Source: Taenia hydatigena (lineage: Eukaryota; Platyhelminthes; Cestoda; Cyclophyllidea; Taeniidae). Taken from it: a stretch of 64,000 nucleotides of DNA. Where the stretch lies: contig JADWOT020001640.1 of the NCBI GenBank assembly GCA_036345935.2, positions 1 through 64,000 of the forward strand. Reading direction: 5' to 3'. A model generated the notes under the pieces. The model did no database searches. It was given only the letters and a program-made list of their open reading frames with translations, and was not told the DNA's origin. Positions 37,201 through 46,662 of this stretch are shown here, piece after piece; positions within the stretch are counted from its first letter, which is position 1, and every line of letters starts with the position of its first letter. A program made the translations under genes and the position numbers.

Positions 37201-38019
37201 AATTGCTGCTTGTGCCTCAACAACATGTCACAACCAAATTGGTGCGGAGTGAAAAAACCCTGCGTCTGCCTTGCCTTTGTGCCTCAGACACTGATGGCGT
37301 ACCTGAGGTTGCTCTGCGGTTGACGGTGTAAAGAAGTCTGAACCAGGCATAGACATGCTGGCAGCAAGCCGCTGGAGAAGAATATAATTTGGGATTAGGA
37401 ACACGCTTGCTGGAAGTTGTTAATATGCGCTTGGCGTTAGAAACGGTTGCTGCACCTGTGGTTGTAGCAGCTCTTGACGTAATTTTGACGACTTGTCAAA
37501 TAGGGGTGGTTTGGCGTTGGGCAGGTCGGCGACGTAGTGGCAGGTTGAGGTTGACCTAAACTTCCACCTTGCTTTGGAGGTAAAGACACTTTGACGCAGG
37601 ACGTTTGTAGTATTACAACCTATGTAGGGCTAGTCGGTAGTTGTTTAAAATACTGGAACTACTTAAGCTTGTTCGTGGAAACTTTGTAAAGTAAAACCGT
37701 AAGGTAATATTGACCCTTTCCTTGAATCATCCACCACTTGATCAGTTAACTGGCAAATTTTTATTGCAGATACGATTCGTCAGCAGGCGGGTAAAATGGT
37801 GACAGATAAACTAGCAGCTGATGCAAGTGCGAACCAGCAGGATTCGTACCTTGGAGGGATTTCCTGTTTTCTCAAGTCTATTCGAGAAAGGGAATGCAGC
37901 ATCACCCACGTGAGCAAACCTTGTACTAATATGCCTTCTTGCTTTAATAATTTTACTTTTCATTTGTTTGCATTCAGAGCAGGGTGGGAAGACGAGGCTC
38001 CAAACATCGTGAAATTTAG
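34124..38019 (+). CDS. Small basic protein, three exons (reconstructed by splicing)
   Basis: The exons are 34124-34250, 37770-37909 and 37978-38019. Exon 1 starts MSMPGSANFFTALIAQQ and ends in phase 1 before GTGAGA. Exon 2 follows ATTTTTATTGCAG and starts with the two bases that complete the codon, continuing TIRQQAGKMVTDKLAADA. It ends before GTGAGC, and exon 3 follows TTTGCATTCAG and ends SKHREI-stop. An AATAAA lies at 38034-38039, 15 bp after the stop. The product would be 102 residues, Gln/Arg-rich and basic, with no signal peptide or membrane segment; I do not recognise the family. The exon 2-exon 3 pair is well supported (68-bp intron, good sites, poly(A) signal). The link to exon 1 across a 3519-bp intron rests on phase agreement and on the conserved inverted copy of exon 1, and is less sure. 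The large intron contains a kinase pseudogene and that inverted copy. Confidence 0.5.
34840..36400 (+). repeat. Kinase-bearing segmental duplication, copy K1
   Basis: This matches 40085-41130 in the same orientation. Homology extends beyond the kinase frame on both sides: upstream around GACGTCCATTTAGTGGCCA (34866) and downstream around TGGTGAGTAGCATTCACGCAAG (36270) and ATTAGCCTTCATG (36316). The copies differ by large internal deletions. Confidence 0.7.
35100..35903 (+). pseudogene. AGC-like protein kinase pseudogene, copy K1
   Basis: This 267-codon open frame has recognisable kinase blocks. CALKVI (about residues 38-43) is the beta-3 strand with the ATP-binding Lys. ICGLEHL leads into IVHLDLRPNN, the catalytic loop with Asp and Asn kept but Lys replaced by Arg. 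The DFG position reads GFD, so the metal-binding Asp is displaced. Then come a degraded activation-loop end (PFLMARRR) and a C-lobe block, SLLTLNYKKRVKIVDVKSLE, with a DPFKG-like tail resembling the AGC-kinase C-terminus. The glycine loop is not recognisable, and the segment between beta-3 and helix E (helix C, hinge) is missing. Family-level reading: AGC group, perhaps GRK- or PKA-like. It sits inside the proposed first intron of the small three-exon gene, on the same strand. Although still open, the missing parts argue for a non-functional kinase. Confidence 0.6.
37200..37590 (-). pseudogene. Inverted, frameshifted copy of exon 1
   Basis: The minus strand from ATG at 37356 reads MSMPGSDFFTP, then loses frame by a small indel. 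The conserved SEAQRQGRRRV block of exon 1 continues in a second frame, and the first frame stops soon after. The upstream 200 bp also match the region before the real exon 1. It is located inside the first intron of the proposed parent gene and points back towards it, so transcription of the parent would place two complementary stretches of several hundred bases in one pre-mRNA. Confidence 0.65.
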
Positions 38020-38033
38020 ATAAACCATTATTT

Positions 38034-38039
38034 AATAAA
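38034..38039 (+). terminator. Poly(A) signal of the three-exon gene
   Basis: A canonical AATAAA lies 15 bp after the TAG at 38017-38019, with a second AATAAA about 12 bp further on. It independently supports the proposed final exon. Confidence 0.6.
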
Positions 38040-40084
38040 GAACTGCAAATAAAACACGCGAAGTCATTTTTGGACTTGAAAGATATTTTGTATTACTAGA
38101 GGAGGCTCAACATTTAATAGGGCAACAGATGTGGTCAAATGCGCCCTCAGTTAAGAGGGCGCTAACTGCAAATTTGAGGCAAAATAGATGGAAGGATTTG
38201 TGGAATGGTCGCGCGCATACTTGATACAGGGTCTATCAAAGCAAACTTTTCGCAGAAGTAAAGAATCCTGCAATCAATAATAAGTCATTTCTAGGAATCA
38301 TGAGGCAGAAACTGCGCGAAAAATGGAATTAATGCTCTGACAATCCATCATCAAGGCAGTTCTGTGTGGTTTTAGATGTCAGGGTATCACATGTGCGGTG
38401 GTTTCATAATCGCATTTGGGGTTAAATAATTGGTAGCAAGAATAGTGGTGATTCGCGGTAATTGTTGCTTAACGTACAACTAAATGTAAATTTACAATTC
38501 ATCTCGATATCAAAGACCATTTGTAGGAATGTGAAAGGTGTAGACAGTAGTCCTTTTACGCTTAGGAAGAATTAAATGCACAGTTTTGTGAGTGCTGGAC
38601 AACCAAATTCACTCTTCGTTAGATTGTGCTCAATGCCACATTGGTTACGTTGTTGTTCTTACTAAAGTGATTAATGCACTGAAGGCAAGGCTTGGGTAGT
38701 GCACGATACTTTTCTGCCAAGATGCTCTATTTTGAAACTACATTTGGGCCAAAGTATGTATAAATACCATTCCAATGGCATATGAGTTCAACCAGACGGT
38801 CATGTGGTTTCATGGCAGTGTGACCACAGTTTCGTCCATCGTAAAGGGTAGGCCGGAATCTTCTTTTTGGTTCATCGACGCTATGTTACCGTTTTTCATA
38901 CAACAGAATCAAAAGTCACGCACCGTAAATTGATTCGTGTCCTCAAGGAACCCAAAGTTTTAACATGCCATCAAATAGCCGGTCTATTATTTTTGCCTTA
39001 AGCGCATTATAAAACTTTAATTAAATCAGGTGTCCAAATGACTATCAGAAGTCAGAAAGCAATTTATTTGGAGCTTGAAGATGCGGCAAGCACCACTGGA
39101 ACAATTGTCTGAGGTTCCTCCCATGTCCCATGTGACATAATTTGATGGAAGATATGCAGCGACTGGAAGATGACATGGGCCAGCGTGGGCACAAGAAATC
39201 AACTTTTGTCGTTGTTGCCCCTCGAGAGACGACAAGCGGTTCTCGTGTGCGTAAGTGTGATAGTACCTTCTGGCTCTCTTCAATTGTGCATGGACAGTAG
39301 AATGGCTGCGTTGACTGAAACGAAGTGTAAGTTTAGGTGTGAATGAGAAGGTGATGTGCAGAAATTATTTCCTACAAAATTGGCAGGTGCGACTGAGTCA
39401 AAATTACAACTTGGCAGTCTGATTAAAACCACGTTACTTATGCACACCTCATTTCCCCAATCCTTTCCACAAAGCACCAACACGGATTCCCCGTTGTATA
39501 TTAACAACATTAGAAGTCGTCGTTCACTTGCTTTCAGTCCGCAAACAAACAATTAAAGTTCCGCCTCACTTAAATGACCCCTCACACAAATCCATCACAA
39601 GTCCATTTCTACAAAGCACGTGCTTTTACCAGGCAAATCCGATCTGTAGTGTTTTACCGTAATGTAAAGAATCTCCTCTATTTAATATTTTGTTAAACGG
39701 AAGTCAGTACTACGCAGACGAATACAAGACTGAGGTTAGTAGCATTTTGTGAGCCTATATTTAAAGCGTCGTCACGTTTATTTGCATCATGTGATGGGAT
39801 GCCCGAGATCAATGATGGCCTTGCCGTTATAGGTCACCACGATGGATGGATGACATCGCTGCCACTGTGAGAAATGCTACAATTCGGTTGTACTCCTTAA
39901 GCACTTGCAAGGGATTCTCGAAGAATCTCGCATTCCGAACAAGGAGCATCGAACTGTCTTAAAGGGGGTTTCGACTTCCTCCAGACAATTTCTGTGTATT
40001 CGGAACTGAAAGGCCCCAACACAATAAATGCAACAATATTTGTTCCAGTCTAAATGTCGCTTTAAGAATCTCAAAGCTGTGGCC
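38040..40084. other. Intergenic, no gene supported
   Basis: Overlapping frames at 39026-39556 on both strands show no domain or splice support. One perfect hairpin is at 38141-38162. Confidence 0.4.
38141..38162. other. Perfect GC-rich hairpin
   Basis: The inverted repeat GCGCCCTC-AGTTAA-GAGGGCGC has an 8-bp stem and a 6-base loop. It lies about 100 bp beyond the poly(A) signal of the three-exon gene; no function can be assigned. Confidence 0.6.
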
Positions 40085-41130
40085 AAATTAGTGCTGTTCG
40101 GACTTAATATTTGGCCTTCATTTAGTGCCAATTTTTAAACAATGGTCGAATCAGGCATGCGTGATGTCTACGACTCATCTTTATCCTTCCGGTACCTTCA
40201 ACGTTAGTGTAACGTCTTTACTGATTTTCAAGTGGTATAAGGTGGATCTGACTTGCAGGATCTCGTCGCACATGTTGGCTACCTCGGTGAAATTAAAGAG
40301 CAATTTACAGCTGCGATTATTTGTGGTCTAGAGCGCCTTCACATCATGCGCATCGTCTACATAGACGTTAAGCCTGACAATGTGCATATTGTTGACTCAG
40401 ATTACATTTTAATTGCAGATTTCAGTCACTCATACGACATGTCTCGAGGGTTGAGAGCCCTCAAAAAGACTGACTTCACCAGGGCACCCTTCTTCATAAC
40501 AGCCGAGATAAAGGATGAGCTCGCAATCACGGCGAAGGCTTGCAATATGCGCTCATGCCACTGCGTGCGATGCTACTCGTCGCAGACATTGCAGCACAAA
40601 TGTCACACCCCTCTGGACTTGAAAGTTGTGCGCCAGAGTGTCAAGAAATAGTGATTACACCTCTGCTGGAGTGATTCGGACAAGCGTGTTGTTCTCTCGT
40701 ATAGCACAGAGCACAGCGCAATTGTTTTACAAGCAGAAGATATTTGAAGTCCACGTTAAATCGTAGTAGGCTTTTCATCTTCCTTTAGCAAATTTGGCTT
40801 CTCAAGTCTTATGCGTTGTATCACTGCAGCCTCATTTTTCGCCTCCCTACTGACCTCAGAAGCCGAGATCACTGCTGAGCGGTTTTGAGTAGACCGATCA
40901 AATCAGTTCCAGTTATCCATTGATTCATTTCATGTGAACAGATTCCTCGAAAATTGACAAAGATTGCCCAAATTAGACTAAATGAGGTGAGTTTTTGGCG
41001 TTAGGCATGACTGGTGCTGTAGGTGCTGAAGTTTGCTGTATGGTGAGTAGCAGTCACTTGAGCGCCTAGTTCCTCCGTCCACGTATTAGCCTTCGTGGTG
41101 ACACTGGACGACATACTAACGATACGCCAA
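40085..41130 (+). repeat. Kinase-bearing segmental duplication, copy K2
   Basis: This is the partner of 34840-36400. It lacks the kinase N-lobe and about 280 bp of the C-lobe present in K1, but keeps the hinge-to-helix-E segment that K1 has lost. Confidence 0.7.
40253..40651 (+). pseudogene. AGC-like protein kinase pseudogene, copy K2
   Basis: The open frame of 132 codons begins at a non-ATG position directly after ACTTGCAG, which looks like a retained 3' splice site. It reads DLVAHVGYLGEIKEQFTAAI (helix D/E region of AGC kinases), then IVYIDVKPDN (catalytic loop with Asp, Lys and Asn kept, the His-Arg of HRD changed to Tyr-Ile), IADFSHS (DFG changed to DFS) and PFFITAEI (APE changed to TAE). 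The C-lobe is mostly deleted and the frame rejoins K1-like sequence at its end (PLDLKVVRQSVKK). With no N-lobe it cannot encode a kinase fold. Together K1 and K2 recover most of an ancestral gene in outline. Confidence 0.6.
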
Positions 41131-41139
41131 ATAATGTCC

Positions 41140-44100
41140 TAAAGGCTAATGTCGTTAGAAGTTGATCCTACGACAGTTTTAGTTCTCTTTTTTCTTAGTT
41201 TTGTCTTCAGGACGCTCTCGAATGTGGTGCTTCGCTTACTAAGAGACATCTTAAAATGCGTACTTAAACAAGTTAAATTACTAAATCTGCGTATTACAAA
41301 CTTAGCTGTGGATGGCAATGACCATGGATTAGTTGTAGCCATCAAATTCTGATTCACACACACACACACAAGGCAAAATTTTACTTACCGAAAGTTAGTA
41401 AACCCTGACGTACATGCAGGAACTGCTTTGCAAACTCTACTTCATTGCCTAATTGAGAAGATTCATGTCTAGGAAAAGTCCCAGTGACCGATGGGTAAAG
41501 ACTGTAAAGCAACCAAAAGCAGAGTGGTTTACTGCTCTGGGGGGACTCAAGATCAGCATTCGATTAAATGTTTGAGCAGAATTCATCGGAGATGCAATTG
41601 GGTCGACACGGACTGATGCTGTAGGCATGTTAACGCTGTAGATTCGGAGCCAGCGCAGCTAACACAAACTCCATCTCAGCGATTGACATTTATAAAGTAC
41701 GAACGCATCAGCATTAACGTAACCTCGTCGATTATGCTACCATCCGCTTCCTCTTAAATGGCCTTCTTGTGTGGTCACCGCAAAATGTGTTGAACAGTGG
41801 CATACTTCCCCGCTGTGGAGTGCACCGTCTTTCTGTAGCAAAAAATAATAAACTTTTGCACGATTTCATTGTGTCGAGTCAAGAATAGATGTTTTCAATC
41901 TTAACCAGGTCTGTCAGGCATTCACTGGTTTATATTTGAGAGATAAACTGCAAAAGAAGCCTATTCAGTGGTCAACACTGAATTTATTTACAGAGATGAT
42001 GGACAGAGTTTGTTTGCGTTTTTCAATGAACACATCTAAGCCTATATGGGGCGACAAAAAAGTAACATCGACTTTTAACCTCTCCTAAACTTAGTTTCGT
42101 CCAAGTACCTGGTTGAAGCGTTATGTAGCGTTAGAAGGGCGGAGAGCGCGTTGCTACTTTGTTGTCTGGATGTTCACATCTGCTATCATGTCAGATGTTT
42201 GCGCCACCTTGCAGTATCTAACGTTTGAGTAACTGCTTCAGAAGGGAGACAATGGTGGTGAATGCGTTTTTTTAAGGAACTCACTCAGGATCAACAGTGT
42301 GCAACAAATATTCTTTACATGGATCCAGTTAACTTACACTGGCACCAATGTACCTCCTCGAGGCATCATTAAACCTACTTCAAGTGTCATCTATGTTAGG
42401 ATCGGATTGTTCTGATGTACTGACGAAATGCGGCCAAACAAAACACATCTTCCGATTAAGGAAAGCAATAATGTTGGGTATGAGGCAGGCTAAACTGTCT
42501 CCATGGATCTAATTCTCACCCGAAATTACCAGGTTAGAACAATCAGCCCTGCATTGTACTCCCTCATTCATGCGTTGGTTGCCACTCTCGCTCCAATTTT
42601 TCTACATTCAATTCCCTCTCACCTTTTGCTGCATAACTAATGGTTTACACCTATCTGTGGAAGACTCTTCATAGAAATACAGTAAGTTCTCCATTTTGTA
42701 ATAACATCCCTTGGATTGCTTCGTCACATATTGTTGAGTAGTTGGGAATTAGTCAGTTGGTAAAGAAGTGAAACAAAATCCACGTTATTTCCCTGATATC
42801 AGCGTGTTAAAGTACTTGATAAATATGAATACTCGATATTTTTCCTGTCCATAATTGTGATGGCAACTTAAAGATATAAAATGGCATGCTGGAGCTGCAC
42901 GCATTCCAATTTTCTCAAAGCTACGTGATGTTTGATCCCCTTGTACCACTAAAAGGCGACCTACACAACCCTGTTAGTAGTGCGCCTGAGTACTTTGGGT
43001 TATAAGAATGCATTTGTTTCTTTTCTCGGCCAAAAGAGCATAACATTTCTAGTGCGGCCAACAGCCCACTTCATCCTTCACGCAAATACCATCATACGCA
43101 CCAGAGATTTCGAGTCAGTTCTTCTTCAGCCATCTTGGAATACAGCATGGGAGAGAAAAATTGACATGAGTTGCATGAGTTAGTTTGGCTCCTTCTTTGG
43201 CCATCTCATCAGGTGTTTATGTTGCGAAACTTAATTGTGCAATCACAATCGCCGATTAAGGGCGAGTCGGCACTTTGGACTGCAAGTTGGTTTGTTGGGA
43301 CTAAATGAATTGGAATCTGATTTAAAAAAGTGACACATACATGTTGCAGAGTCTATAGGTTGAGCAAAGAACAGCCGGTCAAGTAATTTGACAGAGTTGA
43401 CCTTACATTTCTGCGGCCTCGTAGGATGCTGTCGAAGTTACTTTGAAAGATCACTTAGCTTGTGGCAGAAACGAATTTACATAACGTTAAACAGACGCTG
43501 AAGCAAAGCCTGACAAGCAGTCAATAAACATCCTGAAGTGCTCACGAGGTACACACCAACGACTCAATGGGTACATAAATGCAAAATGAAGGGATGAGAA
43601 ACAGGTAGAATTGGCACTGATGGACATGAATATGAAATGGACGAATGCTGAATGGTTGCGTGCGTATGGGACATGCATTCACAGGGGTAAATTTGTGCTC
43701 CATTACTTGTACGCTGCTAGCCTCGATACCAATTGTTGCACTGAATCGCCCACAACTCTTATCTTCATGTTAAATACAGATTTCGTGCTATATTCACACG
43801 TGCGTGTAAGCGCTACTTTTTTACTTTTCCTAACTTCTCTTGTTTTTTCGAGGCAGACAGATTTCATTAGGATCTGATGTTAACAGTCGGGTAGGATCGC
43901 ATTCAGCCTACTCCATCCTAACGACAATATCCAATGTGGACTGTGAAAATTTCTCTGTTCCCTATGACACACGACAATGATCGACTAAATTGTTAGGGAT
44001 TAGTCAAAAGCGATGCCCTCAAAATGTGTAAGTGAAGTCCTTACGCACTTCTGTGACCCTTACGAGTACTTCTACATGTACGAGCTGCGCTGCCCAATTT

Positions 44101-44425
44101 GTTCAGTGAAGTGGCATTTGAGATATTTGCATTGAATCGCCTCAGTCACAGCTCCAACGCTACGTTGAAAATAACTTTCTCATTGTTAGTTCGATTATTG
44201 CAGAGGAGGACTCTTGAATCCCTCCACGTCCGTTGCAAGTTGCGTGCACTTCAAGATGATTTTGTGTTCCTTTACTACAGAAGTTTGCATTCAGACCTTT
44301 TATTAATTGTTTCAACTCAATCCACCGACGTGACATAAGCGGCCAGCAGCTGATATTTAGAAACTACCAGTGGTTATTTATGAATGTGTTTTTCTTAATT
44401 TTTTAAGCAGAAGAACGCGTTTGAC
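41140..44425. other. Intergenic, no gene supported
   Basis: Short frames only. One 41-codon stretch near 44014-44136 (plus) has a CPIC pair and an aromatic run, but no supporting splice partner or second copy was found. Confidence 0.4.
41355..41370. repeat. CA dinucleotide microsatellite, eight units
   Basis: Eight perfect CA units are seen directly. Confidence 0.85.
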
Positions 44426-45490
44426 TTCCTCCCTTGCGATTGCCCTTGCATCATGAGGAATAATTCGCACAGCTGAAAGCAACAAAGTACATCCGGCGTT
44501 CTACGATCATCCGCTCGCTAATACGTCCCTTGAAAATATCAACTTTCGTGTGGTTCCTGGATTTCGTATAAGAATTGCAAGGTTTTTCTTAGTTCGTCTT
44601 ACTTCTCTCCCTCCTCAATCGCATCTACATTCTTCTATGCCTCCTTCTCTGCCGCATTCTCTCACTGCCAGGCATCCGAAATGAGAAAATTCTGAGCAAG
44701 CCTCACAGTGCTCCTCAAAATATATGCGATTTGGTAACGTCAATCCTGACACTGCCACATCCATCGCCGCTGCTGCTGTTAAAGACAATTGAAGTTGGCT
44801 ACCTCGCCGGATGAGACGGAGACGTGCAAACAGGTCATTTTACACACACCAGAACAGCACAGATGAATCTGAGTATCTCATCTAATGCAATGGGACTCTA
44901 AAAATATGCTTACTTACTGTCTGAATAATAACTCGTATGTCCCAAAGGACTTGTAAAATTATAAGCTCAACTTCCCACATCTCTTCTGTCTTCCGCACTC
45001 GACTTGCTACTTGACGAGCAGATGAGGCTGGTTAGACTAGTGCGATATACGCTTACTACTTAATCCATCTTCCTTGGTTCTTTCAAAAACGCAAATCTAC
45101 CAACATCGGAGCAGTCAGTTTCGCAGCAATTACGGTGATTGTAGGCATTGTACCAACCAGAGCACCAAGACTTGTTTAACACTTTTTTTTCAGTCAGTCC
45201 CATCGAGGACTTGTATTTTTTCGAATTTCCGGTTAAATGTCGCAGAAATTGTAGCTTCCTTCAATGTTTGCTTCTTATTTGTCGATACAACGACCACAGC
45301 TGCCATTGCATTGTCTCCAATCGCGTGTTATGATACTCCCAGCTGCATATATCCTTGCCATCTCACCGTAAGAAATTGCGAATCGGGTCGGATTGCAGCG
45401 AATTCAAATGTGTAAGTATCTTTAACCGACAAAATTTGAAATAGTAGGTTTCAACAATTTTCTCATCCTCACGAACCAGAACTCTGTCCA
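44426..45490 (+). repeat. About 1-kb direct duplication, copy 2
   Basis: This is the partner of 24090-25140. The region equivalent to the conserved core lies at about 44715-45020 and is nearly unchanged. The plus frame that is open in copy 1 has stops here, so coding in that frame is not conserved. Confidence 0.75.
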
Positions 45491-46019
45491 GTCACACCCT
45501 CCATAGGCATTGTGAACCGCTCTCATGTTTCCATTTCTACAGTCTCTCCCTTGAGTTATCCCACTTAAAAGCTCAAGAGTAATCCAGCCTCATGTTAACT
45601 GATTAGCGGCCTGAGAAGTCGGAACAGTAGGCGATTTGACCGCGATCCTCTCATCAGGCGCTTACAAACGAATCCCTTTGCTTAAAATCATTGCACTACT
45701 GGGATTATGCTGCGTCGATCTGGGTTAGTACACATAAGGGCGACAGAAGTGGAAAGCTCGGGATCGCTGACACACTCCATGGCGTTTTTCTGATTTATAT
45801 AGAATTTATGTTGCGTTTGAATATGAGTGCATAATCTACCCCTTCAACTTTCCTCTCCCTTGTCGTTTCGAACCGACCAAATTTCGATAGATTCCAAATC
45901 ACCGACACCTCCTTACAACTGCGTCAGGGGAATGTAGTGAGCAGAAGCAATGCAAAACACGTGAGCAGCTCTTCAGTTTCTCCATCTACTTCAATTTTTC
46001 TAACCTATCTTGCTTTGGG

Positions 46020-46393
46020 ATAGATTATGCAGAACTAGAATTAGAAATAATGCACAATTTGTTTCGCTTGGGCTCCGTTCAGTGTAAGTTCCCAACCTTG
46101 ATACGGAATGCTTAAATTAGACTGTCTACAACTCCAAATCTCACGTAACTATAAATGCTATGCAGCATTTGTACACATGTGTTAATTTTGGTGATTTCTA
46201 TGGCCCTCATCTCTATTTTTATTTTTATGTGGAACGATCTCACTTTGATCTGGTTGTAAAATCAGCAGAAGACATCTCTGTCTCTACCATGGTGACCACA
46301 TCTACCCAGGTCTCCCAAAACACATCCGCCTCGTCGATGGCCACCACACACCAATGCTTCGGCCAAACAAAGATATTGAACAAAGCTGATTAA
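46020..46393 (+). CDS. Candidate exon(s) of an unknown gene
   Basis: After ATTATGCAG at 46025-46033 an open stretch reads ELELEIMHNLFRLGSVQ and meets a consensus donor, CAGT then GTAAGT, near 46083. About 175 bp later, after AAAATCAG (acceptor near 46265), the phase-compatible frame reads EDISVSTMVTTSTQVSQNTS and ends at 46393. A competing frame over the same bases reads HGDHIYPGLPKHIRLVDGHH and stops near 46384, and looks at least as protein-like. I cannot decide between them, do not recognise either, and found no AATAAA just downstream. It ends 270 bp before the large inverted repeat. Confidence 0.25.
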
Positions 46394-46662
46394 CTAAATT
46401 CTAGAAAATTGGCAGAAGAAGAGGTCAAGCATTATTTAAGGTAACGTATCCTCCTCCAGCATCAAAGGTGACGAGAAGCGACAGCCAATTCGAGACTGAC
46501 GGTGCGCTTAGAAGAGAGAGAATCCCATGCCAGCAAGGTGGTGAAATGCATCACGTTGTCGTTGGATGGTAGCTGTCAATTCCGTTACACAATGGCACGA
46601 TGAAGGACAGGAAGTCTTTTGGGATAAGAATATCAACATTTCCTAAGTTAAATAGACTAGAA

